Source of the DNA: Aequitasia sp047973235
GTDB lineage: Bacteria; Bacillota; Clostridia; Lachnospirales; Lachnospiraceae
DNA: 64,000 nt
NCBI GenBank assembly: GCA_047973235.1
Contig: JBKEBP010000118.1
Coordinates: 1-64,000, forward strand
Direction of reading: 5' to 3'
The notes beneath the pieces are model-generated. The model was not told the origin of the DNA. It saw nothing but the letters and a program-made list of their open reading frames with translations, and did no database searches. Below are positions 18,587 through 27,605 of the stretch, one piece after another. Made by a program: the position numbers and the translations under genes. The first letter of the stretch is position 1. Each line of letters begins with the position of its first letter.

Positions 18587-20101
18587 TCAAAACAATGGTG
18601 CCAAAGTTCGCAGTATGGTATCCGTTAGTCCGCTCCATAACCCGGTACGACAATCTTCCAACAATATAACGCGGCATTTTTCAAATACATCCAGCGCATC
18701 GGATTCCATAGTGCGAATGCAGTCTGTGCCATACAACATACAGCCACATTCAAAGTTTAGAAAGAAGCTGCGATAATCAAAATTGATTGTACCGATCATG
18801 GCGTATTCGCCGTCACAAATACAACTTTTTGCGTGGATGAATCCGGGAGAGTATTCATATATCTTCACGCCTTGCTTGAGCAGGGGCGCATAGTTTGAAC
18901 GGGTCAAGCGGTAAACGATTTTCTGGTCCGGGATGCCGGGTGTTACTATTCTGACATCAACCCCACGCTTTGTGGCCATAGTTAGCGCAAGTTGCATTGC
19001 GTCATCAATAATGAGATATGGTGTAAAAATGTAGATATAACTCTGCGCCTGATTAAGCATATTGATGTAAGCATTTCGAGCGGATGACTCATCATCCAGT
19101 GGAGAGGAGCCAAACGGCTGTACAAAACCGTCTTTTTCAGAGCAGAGCGATTGACCACGATATCCGCTTATATCCTTATCTTGTTTATTAGCGGCGCTCC
19201 ACATGGTCAGGAACATGCTTGTATAGCTCCAAACCGCATCGCCCTCTAAGCGAATACCGCTATCTTTCCAATGTCCGTGTTTTTCTATTTCATTGATATA
19301 TTCATCGGCCAAATTGACCCCACCGGTAAAAGCCACTCGCCCATCAACCACAAGAATTTTTCTGTGGTCACGGTAATTCATGAATTTAGAAATTGAGGGA
19401 TAAATGCGGTTGAATGGAATGCATTTAATGCCTCTTTTTTGTAACGACTTTGCATATCGGCCAGGAAGCAGAAGCAGGCTTCCTACATCATCATATAAAA
19501 CACGAACCTCAACGCCTGCCTTAACCTTCTGCTCCAATATTTCAAGAATCGCATTCCACATCTTCCCTTCTTCTATGATGAAAAATTCAAGAAATATAAA
19601 CCTCTTTGCACTTTTTAGGTCATCGAGCATTGCCTCAAACAATTCTTCACCCGACGGAAAATAGGTGGTGCTTGTGTTGCCATAAACAGCCGCATCCGCT
19701 TGATTTTCCAAATATCGAGCCATACCGGAGTGCTTAGGTTCGTCCGGATATATTTTCCGGATGTGGGTTGCGCTTTCTTGTGGCAGCACGTCCCGGAAAT
19801 TTCTAAACTTTTTTCTAATCGTTTTTTGACCTAATCTATTGCCAAAGCGGATATAAGCGATTGTTCCTAAAATTGGAACCATTAAAACTACAGACAGCCA
19901 AATAATTCTGTAGGACGGATGACTGTCATGAGCAATGATGTATATTGCGGCAATTCGCCCCAGTGCCGAGACGAACAACCAAAACCAAAGAGGGTACCCG
20001 GGGGTTGCATTGACGAATAATGTGAGACGATAGATGATTTGTACAATTAGGATAACTGCAATAACAGTAATTCTGCTTACAATAAGTAGTTTTCGTTTCA
20101 T
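18587..20101 (-). CDS. cls: Cardiolipin synthase (phospholipase D superfamily)
   Basis: Membrane enzyme of 504 residues that makes cardiolipin from two phosphatidylglycerols. Three N-terminal hydrophobic segments lie within residues 5-85. Both HKD catalytic motifs are intact: HRKILVVDGRVAFTGG (about residues 245-260) and HAKSCICDGEYAMIGTINFD (about residues 420-440). It is the last gene of a minus-strand cluster with two zinc-ribbon proteins, 15 bases downstream of the preceding gene, so it is probably co-expressed with them. Clostridial genomes often carry several cls copies. Confidence 0.9.
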   Translation of the reverse strand: MKRKLLIVSRITVIAVILIVQIIYRLTLFVNATPGYPLWFWLFVSALGRIAAIYIIAHDSHPSYRIIWLSVVLMVPILGTIAYIRFGNRLGQKTIRKKFRNFRDVLPQESATHIRKIYPDEPKHSGMARYLENQADAAVYGNTSTTYFPSGEELFEAMLDDLKSAKRFIFLEFFIIEEGKMWNAILEILEQKVKAGVEVRVLYDDVGSLLLLPGRYAKSLQKRGIKCIPFNRIYPSISKFMNYRDHRKILVVDGRVAFTGGVNLADEYINEIEKHGHWKDSGIRLEGDAVWSYTSMFLTMWSAANKQDKDISGYRGQSLCSEKDGFVQPFGSSPLDDESSARNAYINMLNQAQSYIYIFTPYLIIDDAMQLALTMATKRGVDVRIVTPGIPDQKIVYRLTRSNYAPLLKQGVKIYEYSPGFIHAKSCICDGEYAMIGTINFDYRSFFLNFECGCMLYGTDCIRTMESDALDVFEKCRVILLEDCRTGLWSGLTDTILRTLAPLF

Positions 20102-20116
20102 TTCACTAGTGGCTCC

Positions 20117-20629
20117 TTACAGCCTCAATATTTGACAGTTTCCGAATAACGGGATTTTCCAAGTCCCTTTTTGAAGGCAACGGATAAACCCAACAACGCT
20201 GCAAATTGTAACATATAAACCAGGAATGGCCATTGGAAGCCAGACAAGTGGCCGACTCGCAAACAAGTTGACTGCGAACGGATGATTGAACAATAAATGT
20301 ATAGAAAAAATATCTACTACGCCGGACATTAACCCGACCCCAACATAATATGCTCCTGCAAAAAATAGTGAGAAGAAGCTAATGGAGCATAATAACATAC
20401 CTTGGTTTGCATTATGCCGCGCCCGCGGGTCGCCCGGAGCAAGCAACATAGGAATGCAGAACATGGGCAGAATATACGCAAAAGCGTTTATAAGGCTTCC
20501 GCCTTCCTTTGCCCGAAAATCATCGTTATCGTTTGGTACCGTATGTATTGGTGGTGTGTTATGCTTGCCGCACGAGGGGCAAAATCGATCGTTGGCGGTT
20601 AATTCCCGCCCGCATGTACAATTAAACAT
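20117..20629 (-). CDS. Zinc-ribbon membrane protein of unknown function
   Basis: Protein of 170 residues. It begins with a zinc ribbon, CTCGRELTANDRFCPSCGKH (two CxC/CxxC knuckles), followed by a soluble linker and about four hydrophobic segments, among them INAFAYILPMFCIPMLLAP and PLVWLPMAIPGLYVTICSVV. The fold resembles DUF4870/TM2-like small membrane proteins, but I cannot name the family firmly. It sits between the DUF4097-like gene and cls. AGGAGG lies upstream of the ATG on the minus strand. Confidence 0.65.
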   Translation of the reverse strand: MFNCTCGRELTANDRFCPSCGKHNTPPIHTVPNDNDDFRAKEGGSLINAFAYILPMFCIPMLLAPGDPRARHNANQGMLLCSISFFSLFFAGAYYVGVGLMSGVVDIFSIHLLFNHPFAVNLFASRPLVWLPMAIPGLYVTICSVVGFIRCLQKGTWKIPLFGNCQILRL

Positions 20630-20666
20630 GGTACAGCCTCCTTTTTAAATATATATTATGATTAGT

Positions 20667-21512
20667 TTAAGTTGCTTTTTGAGTTTCCTGCCCATCAAAG
20701 GCAATATTGACATTCCCCATGATAACGCTTGTTTCCAAAATCTTTGAACCGTTACCATGAATATCTGTTTGGGGTGACTCAAAACTTCCGGTACGGCGGA
20801 TTGTTTTGAAGTTTTCTTTATTGTCGGCAACTGTGCAGTCAATGCTTCCGGTTTGCGCGGTCAAGAAAATTCGATTCCCTGTTCCAATCCGACGGGCACT
20901 AATGCCACCAACAGTCGTGCTTAACGACAAGTCCTGTTCCGCGTGAAGATTACTGGCGCTAATCTTTCCCACTGCGTTTTTGATAAAAACCGACTCATCT
21001 GATTTGACATTTACCACATCAATCCATCCGGCAGAAGAGGTCACATGAATCGCTTCATTGGTAGCTATTCCGACGAGTTCAATTTTTCCGGTATCAGTAG
21101 ATAGGGTAATGCTGCCATTGTAATCATTTGGAACTTGTACATGGACTTGCTTGTGCTTTTCAGAGAGAAATACATCTGAGATATTCTGAAATCCAAGATA
21201 ATTCCGCTCCCTGATATGCAAGTGACCATTGCTTTGCTCAACAGCCACCCCCCAACTCCCTGTTTCCCCCCAAGTAATTCTGACTGCATCAAGATTGGCA
21301 CTCATCACCGAAACATTCAGAACTTTACAGGAAAGATCAATCTGAGTTATCGGTTCTTCACAAACAATCGTTTTGAAATCCTCGTGAATCGTTTGTCGAT
21401 GGGTTCCATGGAAAAAGGTTGATGATGAGCCGTCCACCACCTTGCCACACTGTGGGCAATATACTGTACCTTGCCGTATCGCTTGACCACATTGGCTACA
21501 ATATGCACTCAT
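20667..21512 (-). CDS. Zinc-ribbon protein with DUF4097 (toastrack-like) beta domain
   Basis: Protein of 281 residues. A zinc ribbon at residues 5-24 (CSQCGQAIRQGTVYCPQCGK) is followed by short repeated beta-strand units with pattern I-x-L-x-T-x-x-G-x-I (ITLSTDTGKIELVG, IHVTSSAGWIDVVN, LSLSTTVGGISARRIG, IFLTAQTGSIDCTV), the hallmark of the DUF4097/LiaG-like right-handed beta structure. There is no obvious membrane segment. Such domains recur in cell-envelope stress systems. The start overlaps the preceding small gene by 17 bases. Confidence 0.75.
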   Translation of the reverse strand: MSAYCSQCGQAIRQGTVYCPQCGKVVDGSSSTFFHGTHRQTIHEDFKTIVCEEPITQIDLSCKVLNVSVMSANLDAVRITWGETGSWGVAVEQSNGHLHIRERNYLGFQNISDVFLSEKHKQVHVQVPNDYNGSITLSTDTGKIELVGIATNEAIHVTSSAGWIDVVNVKSDESVFIKNAVGKISASNLHAEQDLSLSTTVGGISARRIGTGNRIFLTAQTGSIDCTVADNKENFKTIRRTGSFESPQTDIHGNGSKILETSVIMGNVNIAFDGQETQKAT

Positions 21513-21645
21513 TAATTTCCCTCCTTTGAATAAGCTCTTTCGTGATAGCCTCTGCGCATTCCACTTGTTTCACCGTGACAATAACGGTGCTTGCTACAAC
21601 GGCCACAGTTGCTACGGCTGTTAAGACGCCAAATAATACTTTCAT
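21496..21645 (-). CDS. Small single-pass membrane protein, 49 residues
   Basis: The ATG at 21645 has AAAGGAGA just upstream on the minus strand and encodes 49 residues. A hydrophobic helix (VLFGVLTAVATVAVVASTVI) is followed by a charged tail VKQVECAEAITKELIQRREI. It overlaps the DUF4097-like gene by 17 bases and is the first gene of the envelope cluster. A longer in-frame start at 21702 lacks a ribosome site. The function is unknown; a membrane-sensing or regulatory peptide is possible. Confidence 0.6.
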   Translation of the reverse strand: MKVLFGVLTAVATVAVVASTVIVTVKQVECAEAITKELIQRREINECIL

Positions 21646-21838
21646 TGTATAGTCTCCTTTATTGTATATTTGAAGATGAACGGCGCGATACTTAATAAAC
21701 ACACTGTTGTTTTCTCTTCATGTTTATACTATAATTAAAACGAAAGCGCTCTGCAATCAGCAATTATTTTGCTTTTGGAATTAAATCAGCAATATATCGA
21801 AAAGCGTTTACTAAGTATCAAAAAGGAGGAAATTAACG

Positions 21839-22396
21839 ATGGATGCTCGTGTTCGTTATACTAGAATGGCAATCAAAAACAGCTTTGTGGAGCTTCTACG
21901 TGATAAACCGGTCAATAAAATTACTGTGACCGGCATTTGTGAGTTGGCACAAATCAATCGTGCAACTTTTTATAAATATTACACGGACCCATTTGATCTG
22001 CTTAAGCAAATTGAAGCCGAATTGCTCTTGGAACTTAATGAATTTATTAAACATACATCTAGCTCAAACCTTATGCATAGCATCAAAACAGTCCTGACTG
22101 AAATACAGCGTAGCAGCGATACCTTTAAGGTTTTGATTTCGCCCAATGGGAACAGTGGATTTATTGGCCAAGTGCTAATGCTGTGTTATCAAAGTAATCT
22201 GTCAGTTCTGGACAATCAATTTCCCGGCTTGAGTAATGCACAAAAAAAATGGTTTTATTACTTTTTAGCTGAAGGCGTCTGTGGGATCATTCAGCAGTGG
22301 GTAGCTGATGACATGAAAGAGTCACCGGATGAAGTGGCCGAGTTCATTAGTCGGCTTAACGATATACTGTTGAGAGAGTTGCAAGTTCCATCATAG
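21839..22396 (+). CDS. TetR-family transcriptional regulator
   Basis: Regulator of 185 residues. The recognition region reads VNKITVTGICELAQINRATFYKYY, close to the TetR at 8736, and the C-terminal half is helical with a late LAEGVCGIIQQWVADDMKES helix. It starts behind AAAAGGAGG and is divergent from the minus-strand small peptide/DUF4097/zinc-ribbon/cls cluster, so it is the obvious candidate regulator of that cluster. Its ligand is unknown. Confidence 0.85.
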   Translation: MDARVRYTRMAIKNSFVELLRDKPVNKITVTGICELAQINRATFYKYYTDPFDLLKQIEAELLLELNEFIKHTSSSNLMHSIKTVLTEIQRSSDTFKVLISPNGNSGFIGQVLMLCYQSNLSVLDNQFPGLSNAQKKWFYYFLAEGVCGIIQQWVADDMKESPDEVAEFISRLNDILLRELQVPS

Positions 22397-22454
22397 CAAG
22401 ATAGTGAACTGCCCACCGTTGCAAAGCTCCGAGCAGGGTCCGGGGCAGCGACAC

Positions 22455-22492
22455 GGCAAGCGAGCGCGGTTAGATAACCGCGCTCGCTTGCC
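22455..22492. terminator. Very strong hairpin between convergent genes
   Basis: A perfect 17-bp inverted repeat beginning GGCAAGCGAGCGCGGTT with a four-base AGAT loop. It is much richer in G+C than its surroundings and lies between the TetR gene and the convergent dehydrogenase. The T run is poor on either strand (AGTAGTTT on plus), so termination is likely but not certain. Confidence 0.6.
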
Positions 22493-22599
22493 AGTAGTTT
22501 AACACTTATTGGTGACTGAAATGAGGATATGGTGCTAGAGCATGAGACATTACGTAAAATATGAGATGCTTTTTCAACATGTCCTCTAATCATGATAGT

Positions 22600-23397
22600 T
22601 TATACTCTCGCGTGCGTTGTCCACCAGCCGCCATCAATTGTGATAGTTGCCCCAGTGATAAATCCCGCTTTTGGAGACGCGAGGAAGGCAAATAGCTTTG
22701 CGACCTCCCAGTCCTCGCCGATTCTGCGGCTTGGTATTGCTTTGAGTGCCTCATCCGTACCAAGTGCTTCCCAGGCCGCATCCGGCATGAGATTTGTACG
22801 AATAAGCCCCGGACAAACAGCGTTTACTCTAATATATGGATTTTCTCCTTCGAGTAAGGGTGCCACACCTGTTGGCCTACCGGATATGTCTACCGGATTT
22901 TTATTCAGTAGCCCTGCTGCACTTTGTCTGGTGTAGTTGAGCAGAGCGGCTTTGAGAACATTGTACGGGATTGAGTCGCCTATCATGAACGATGCGACCG
23001 ATGCGGTGTGAGTTATGCTTGGGTTTTTCGATTTTCGCAACAGAGGAACAGCATATTTTGTAAACATCGCATGACTATTGAGATAAAGCTTAAATCCCCG
23101 CTCAAAATCTTCAGCATCGACGTTTTCAGTGTTCCCAGTTATTGCAGACCCGGCGTTACAAATCAGTGAATCCACGGCTCCAAACTTTTCCTTAGCAAAT
23201 TTCACGGCTGCGATAATCTCGCTTTCCTGAGTGACATCACACTTAAAAGCTGTGAAATTTTCACCCAAGCCCTCAGTCTTCGTGAAATTGCGACCCATGC
23301 CAATGACCTTTGCACCTTGATTTAGAAACTCTTTCGCTGTCGCAAGGCCGATTCCGGAAGTCGCACCAGTTATTATTACTCTATATCCACTTAGCAT
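22600..23397 (-). CDS. Short-chain dehydrogenase/reductase with an extra loop
   Basis: NAD(P)-dependent oxidoreductase of 265 residues. TGATSGIG is the cofactor loop, CNAG the structural motif, a Ser in THTASVAS and YNVLK the catalytic Tyr-Lys pair. Compared with its neighbour at 23429 it carries about 20 extra residues (PVDISGRPTGVAPLLEGEN) before the RVNAVCPG strand, close to where substrate-binding elements lie in SDRs. It follows the other SDR by 31 bases behind GGAGGA and ends the operon. Confidence 0.88.
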   Translation of the reverse strand: MLSGYRVIITGATSGIGLATAKEFLNQGAKVIGMGRNFTKTEGLGENFTAFKCDVTQESEIIAAVKFAKEKFGAVDSLICNAGSAITGNTENVDAEDFERGFKLYLNSHAMFTKYAVPLLRKSKNPSITHTASVASFMIGDSIPYNVLKAALLNYTRQSAAGLLNKNPVDISGRPTGVAPLLEGENPYIRVNAVCPGLIRTNLMPDAAWEALGTDEALKAIPSRRIGEDWEVAKLFAFLASPKAGFITGATITIDGGWWTTHARV

Positions 23398-23428
23398 TTT
23401 GATTCCTCCATTCTAGCGTTTAAGCTGC

Positions 23429-24181
23429 TTAGCCCACAACGGTCATAAGACCGCCGTCTATCAGAACATCTGCGCCGTTAATATACATCGCATCCTCGGA
23501 AGCGAGGAAGGCGATAAGGTCAGCGACCTCCTCAGGCTTTCCCGTCCGGCCGCATGTAATCGCCGCCATTTGTTGATACATTTGAACCACAGCCTCGTTA
23601 CCCATCCCAGAACCCTCGCGCTCAAAGATTGGAGTCTCGATAAATCCCGGAGATACAGAGTTTGCACGTACTCCGATAAATCCCGCCGCTTGCTGCTTTG
23701 TATACAGCACAAACGCATTTTTTGCGAGATTATACAGTGTGTTGTCCGGGGCACAGATGCGGCTTGCGGATGAGGCATTATTCACGATACAGGCATTTTT
23801 CTTTGGCGCTTTAAGCAGCAGAGGATACAGAGCTTTTCCAAACAGCATACCTGCGCGAAGCAGCAGAGCAAAGCAGCGGTCAAATTGCTCAGAAGTAACA
23901 TCTTTGATCGTGGTAGTCTCGCCAAAACCTGCGTTGTTTACAAATGTATCCAGTTCACCTGCGAATGTATCGCTTATGAATGCACATGCTTTCTCGATCT
24001 GTGCCGGATCTCGAACATCGCATTCGCAGGGGATAAACTTACTGCCGAGTTCGGTAGTTTTCGCGAAATTTCGACCTATGCCGATTACGGTCGCGCCCTG
24101 CTCGATAAATAACTTTGTCGTTGATAGACCAATGCCTGAAGTGGCACCTGTTATGACAATCTTATAATTTTTAAACATCAT
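23429..24181 (-). CDS. Short-chain dehydrogenase/reductase
   Basis: SDR oxidoreductase of about 250 residues. TGATSGIG, NNAG, a Ser in NNASSAS and YNLAK (Tyr-Lys) are all present, and INGADVLIDGG closes the fold. An in-frame ATG at 24208 overlaps the flavoprotein gene, but AGGAGG lies eight bases before the ATG at 24181, which I use. It is a clear paralogue of the next gene. Together with the upstream flavin-dependent reductase it suggests stepwise reduction or oxidation of a cyclic or unsaturated ketone. The substrate is unknown. Confidence 0.88.
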   Translation of the reverse strand: MMFKNYKIVITGATSGIGLSTTKLFIEQGATVIGIGRNFAKTTELGSKFIPCECDVRDPAQIEKACAFISDTFAGELDTFVNNAGFGETTTIKDVTSEQFDRCFALLLRAGMLFGKALYPLLLKAPKKNACIVNNASSASRICAPDNTLYNLAKNAFVLYTKQQAAGFIGVRANSVSPGFIETPIFEREGSGMGNEAVVQMYQQMAAITCGRTGKPEEVADLIAFLASEDAMYINGADVLIDGGLMTVVG

Positions 24182-24204
24182 TGAACATTCCTCCTGTTTA
24201 TTAC

Positions 24205-26145
24205 TCAAAATCCTGCTGAATAGACCAGCCCATCAGAGAGCGCATTATGGATTCTGCCTCCAGCCTTGGCATCTCCGATAACCACAACTCGCTCGAATCT
24301 TTCATCAAAACCTTGCCGGATGTCTTTCTTTGGCGCAACGCCAAGGGAGAGCACTATTGAGTCCGCTTGGAGCTCGACCTTTTCTCCTGTTTCTACTTTT
24401 GTGAGCAGGACTCCCTTGTCACTTATTTCCTCGAGCCTATGCCCCGGGAACATGCCCGGTTGCTTCGGCATAAGTCTACCCATTATATCCATCAATATAA
24501 CCGCATAGATTTCCGGCCCAATATTCGGCAGCATCTCAACTATCGAAACTTCAATGCCCATATCCTGAAGCTTTTCTGCTGTCTCGAGTCCCGTCAGACC
24601 GCTGCCAACGATAATCGTATGACCTGTGGGCTTAATCTTGCCTTCGAGTACATCCGTTGCAAAATATACATTCTTTGCCGCGACGCCGGGTATTTTCGGC
24701 ACAATGGGCGATGCGCCAACAGCTAGAAAAACGCCAACCGGATTAATCTGCGCAACAACCTCCGGTGTTGCCTCGGTACTCAGTTTCAGCTTGACCCCGA
24801 CGAGCTCCATCTGACGTACAAGAGTGTCTTTGAGCATGGTAATCTTGTCCTTATACTCAGCAACTTTATCAGCAACATTTAAGCTGCCGCCAAGTATACT
24901 CTCTTTCTCAAAAAGCGTAACATCGTATCCTCGTCCGGCGAGAGTGATTGCCGCCTGCATTCCCGCAGGACCACCGCCCACGATGGCAACCGGCTTTCCG
25001 TCCCCGTTTTCTTCCATGCAATCAAACAATCCTTCTTTTCCGAGGAGAGGATTTAATGTGCAGCGAGATGAACCCGAACCTATAAGCGATTCAAAGCAAT
25101 ACAGGCAACCGATGCATTTGCGAATTTCGTCATCTCTGCCCTCAAATGCTTTTTTAGCCCATTGCGGATCGCTGAGCTGTGAGCGTCCGACTCCAACGAA
25201 ATCACTTATCCCCTCTTCAAGCAGAGAGTTTGCAAACGCGGGATCTTTTATAGTGTTCGTCCCGATTACAGGAACTGACACAGCGTCCGTGATTGCCTTT
25301 GTGACATGCTTTCTCCAGCCCGCAGGATAAGAATACGGCTCAATAGAGGTAAAGCTTGAGAAGTAGGTGGATACGCTGACATCGATTCCGTCTACTCCCG
25401 CCGCCTCCATGGCTTTTGCGATTGAGACCGCCACATCACTCGTTATCGTACCCTCCTGCTTATCTGAGAGAAATTCCTCACCATTCATGCGTATCACAAT
25501 TGCAAAATCTCGGCCGCAGGCATTTCGTATACCCTTGATTATCTCAGTCGGGAAACGTAATCTGTTTTCAAAGCTGCCGCCATACTGATCACTGCGCTTG
25601 TTATAATACTCAGAGAGAAACTGATTAATAAGGTAGCCATGCGAGCCATGCAGATCAACACCATCGAAGCCCGCAGCCTTGCAGAAAACCGCCGATGCAA
25701 TGAACTGCTGGACGAGTTCCTGTACCTGTTCGGTTGAAAACGGAGTTGGAATAATGCCGGAGATTGTAGGTACATCACCTGCAGAATAGATAACACCGCC
25801 GTTGAGAAGCGGACTGTTGGTATTTCCGCCGTGATGAAGCTGGGCGAATATTTTGGTGCCATGCTTATGTACTCTGGTTGTCATTTCCGATAGACTTTTA
25901 AGACAGGCCGTCCCTGTAACACTGACCTGTCGTGGAAGAGCTACTCCGTGCACATCGTTGACTCTGAATATTTCGGTCATTATAAGACCGACTCCGCCCT
26001 TCGCTCTCTCCTCGTAATAGCGTATAAGAGTTTCTGACGCCTCACCATTAAGTTCCGCGTACCCAAGTGTCATCGATGTCATTACCACACGGTTTTTTAG
26101 TCTTACAGGACCAATCTGACCCTTTTCAAACAATTTGTTATACAA
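24205..26145 (-). CDS. Old-yellow-enzyme-type NADH:flavin oxidoreductase (2,4-dienoyl-CoA reductase-like)
   Basis: Three-part flavoprotein of 646 residues. An N-terminal FMN TIM barrel (residues 1-340) has the HGSHGYLINQFLSEYYNKR active-site strand. A 4Fe-4S cluster site CIGCLYC...C (C-x2-C-x2-C-x11-C) lies near residue 345. A C-terminal FAD/NAD half carries GGGPAGMQAA and GSGLTGLETAEKL. The family includes FadH and the bile-acid enzymes BaiCD and BaiH, which act on conjugated C=C bonds. The TTG start has GAGGAGG eight bases upstream. It leads an operon with two SDRs. A steroid or bile-acid role is possible but unproven. Confidence 0.9.
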   Translation of the reverse strand: MYNKLFEKGQIGPVRLKNRVVMTSMTLGYAELNGEASETLIRYYEERAKGGVGLIMTEIFRVNDVHGVALPRQVSVTGTACLKSLSEMTTRVHKHGTKIFAQLHHGGNTNSPLLNGGVIYSAGDVPTISGIIPTPFSTEQVQELVQQFIASAVFCKAAGFDGVDLHGSHGYLINQFLSEYYNKRSDQYGGSFENRLRFPTEIIKGIRNACGRDFAIVIRMNGEEFLSDKQEGTITSDVAVSIAKAMEAAGVDGIDVSVSTYFSSFTSIEPYSYPAGWRKHVTKAITDAVSVPVIGTNTIKDPAFANSLLEEGISDFVGVGRSQLSDPQWAKKAFEGRDDEIRKCIGCLYCFESLIGSGSSRCTLNPLLGKEGLFDCMEENGDGKPVAIVGGGPAGMQAAITLAGRGYDVTLFEKESILGGSLNVADKVAEYKDKITMLKDTLVRQMELVGVKLKLSTEATPEVVAQINPVGVFLAVGASPIVPKIPGVAAKNVYFATDVLEGKIKPTGHTIIVGSGLTGLETAEKLQDMGIEVSIVEMLPNIGPEIYAVILMDIMGRLMPKQPGMFPGHRLEEISDKGVLLTKVETGEKVELQADSIVLSLGVAPKKDIRQGFDERFERVVVIGDAKAGGRIHNALSDGLVYSAGF

Positions 26146-26316
26146 ATGCCCGTCCTCCTCAAAATTATTTAGCGCAACCTTTTGGTCGTTCTATATAATT
26201 ATTGTAAAAGCTGTCAGCTGGATTTTATAGAATATGTATATAATTATTTGTATTATTCTTAGATATCTTCCTTCCTCACCCAAAATCGATGAAGCTTTGA
26301 TATTTTAACGTAAATG

Positions 26317-26357
26317 CAAAAGCAGCACACTCGATTTTCAAATCAAGCGTGCTGCTG
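26317..26357 (-). terminator. Terminator of the AraC gene
   Basis: On the minus strand AGCAGCACGCTTGATTT pairs with AAATCGAGTGTGCTGCT, with mismatches, around a short loop and is followed by TTTT. It overlaps the last codons of the AraC gene and separates it from the flavoprotein operon. Confidence 0.65.
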
Positions 26358-27497
26358 TCTGTATTGCCGTGGCGTGTGTCCGGTATATTGCTTAAAGTTT
26401 CGCGAAAAGTGACTTTGATCGGAAAAGGATAGCATCGATGCGATTTCAGATATTGATTTATCCGAAAACAATATGAGCTTTTTCGCCTCCTCTATTTTCT
26501 CGGAGATGACATAGGTGCTGAAATTCATTCCGTACTCTTCTTTGAAAACAGTGGAAAGATAGCTTGGATTGAGCTTGAGCTTTTCCGCGATATCTTCAAG
26601 TTTTATCTTGTTGCTAATATTGGACTTTACATAGTCAATGCAGTAATATGTGGGGTAGGAGAGGTTCTTCATTTTTAGCACCTGCACTTTTTTGCAAAAC
26701 GATATCAGCATCTCCTCAATCAGCCGGTCGATTGTCGAGAAATTCGTAATTTTCTCAATAATCCCTTGGTACTTTAGCAACAGTGACAAGCCGTCTTTCG
26801 TAGGAAGACCTCCTCCAACAGCCTCAAGAAAGACCAATGTTGTCAGCGCTACAACGGCATTTTTCTTGCTACGCAAATCCCAGGCGTCTAAGTAGAGAGT
26901 CCTCATTGCAATCGGCAGATACTCAAGGATCTCCGTTCTAAGAGTGTGAAGATTTCCAGATCTCACACTTCGAAGAATTCTTTTCTCAATGAAATAGGTA
27001 ATGTATGTTAGTTCAGGGTTTTCAGCCTGACTCTTCCCATATAGAAAAAACCATATACCCTCATCCGGAAGAATAATTTCCTTTATATCCTGTTCAAATT
27101 GCAAAGGAATTCCATGTAGGAACATACTGATTAGATTTAGAATATTAAGATAATTGCTGCTGGGTAACGGCGCAATGCTATCGCCCTGTGCGAGGAAAAT
27201 TATTTCAGTCACGATTTTACCCCTGATAACTGCCATAGCATATATCAAGCGTTCTCTGTTCTTGTTGTTATAAATAATCAGAGGGTTGTGAACCTTTAAT
27301 TGCTCAGTTAATTTGCTGAGAATATGCTTCTCAACTGATGGAACAATATTACTTCCTATGCTGTATGAAAAACTGCCGCTTCTGCAATCAAAGCATAGTA
27401 TTGGTATTCCTGTGATAGAATAGATGGAGTTGAGATAGTTGTGCATTTCTTCCAAAAGTGCCTCCCATACGAGTTTAATTTTATAATTATCATACAA
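26343..27497 (-). CDS. AraC-family transcriptional regulator
   Basis: Regulator of 384 residues. The C-terminal pair of helix-turn-helices is clear: IKLEDIAEKLKLNPSYLSTVF and ISEIASMLSFSDQSHFSRNF followed by YTGHTPRQYRQQ. The N-terminal 280 residues form an unassigned sensor region (DCRSGSFSYS near residue 40). It lies upstream of, and in the same direction as, the flavoprotein/SDR operon and is its likely regulator, although a terminator separates the two. The start ATG has only a weak ribosome site, so a downstream start is possible. Confidence 0.8.
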   Translation of the reverse strand: MYDNYKIKLVWEALLEEMHNYLNSIYSITGIPILCFDCRSGSFSYSIGSNIVPSVEKHILSKLTEQLKVHNPLIIYNNKNRERLIYAMAVIRGKIVTEIIFLAQGDSIAPLPSSNYLNILNLISMFLHGIPLQFEQDIKEIILPDEGIWFFLYGKSQAENPELTYITYFIEKRILRSVRSGNLHTLRTEILEYLPIAMRTLYLDAWDLRSKKNAVVALTTLVFLEAVGGGLPTKDGLSLLLKYQGIIEKITNFSTIDRLIEEMLISFCKKVQVLKMKNLSYPTYYCIDYVKSNISNKIKLEDIAEKLKLNPSYLSTVFKEEYGMNFSTYVISEKIEEAKKLILFSDKSISEIASMLSFSDQSHFSRNFKQYTGHTPRQYRQQHA

Positions 27498-27568
27498 CTT
27501 TTCTAAGTATTATTCAATAGCTGAGGGTGAGAAGTGGCTTAGTATTATGTAGAGTTTAAAAGAAAAAT

Positions 27569-27590
27569 GCAATTATTTCTCCACTCTATT
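27569..27590. repeat. 22-base intergenic near-repeat, copy 2
   Basis: The sequence starting GCAATTATTTCTC differs by one base from 9338-9359. It lies about 72 bases upstream of the AraC start and just beyond the 3' end of a dead AraC fragment. A shorter ten-base match (GCAATTATTT) occurs at 21760, upstream of the DUF4097 cluster. Confidence 0.45.
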
Positions 27591-27605
27591 CAACAATAAT
27601 AGATA

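Noticed and set aside
22455..22492. Attachment site or transposon end
   Set aside because: It is a single perfect hairpin between convergent genes with no partner copy or transposase nearby; a terminator is more likely.
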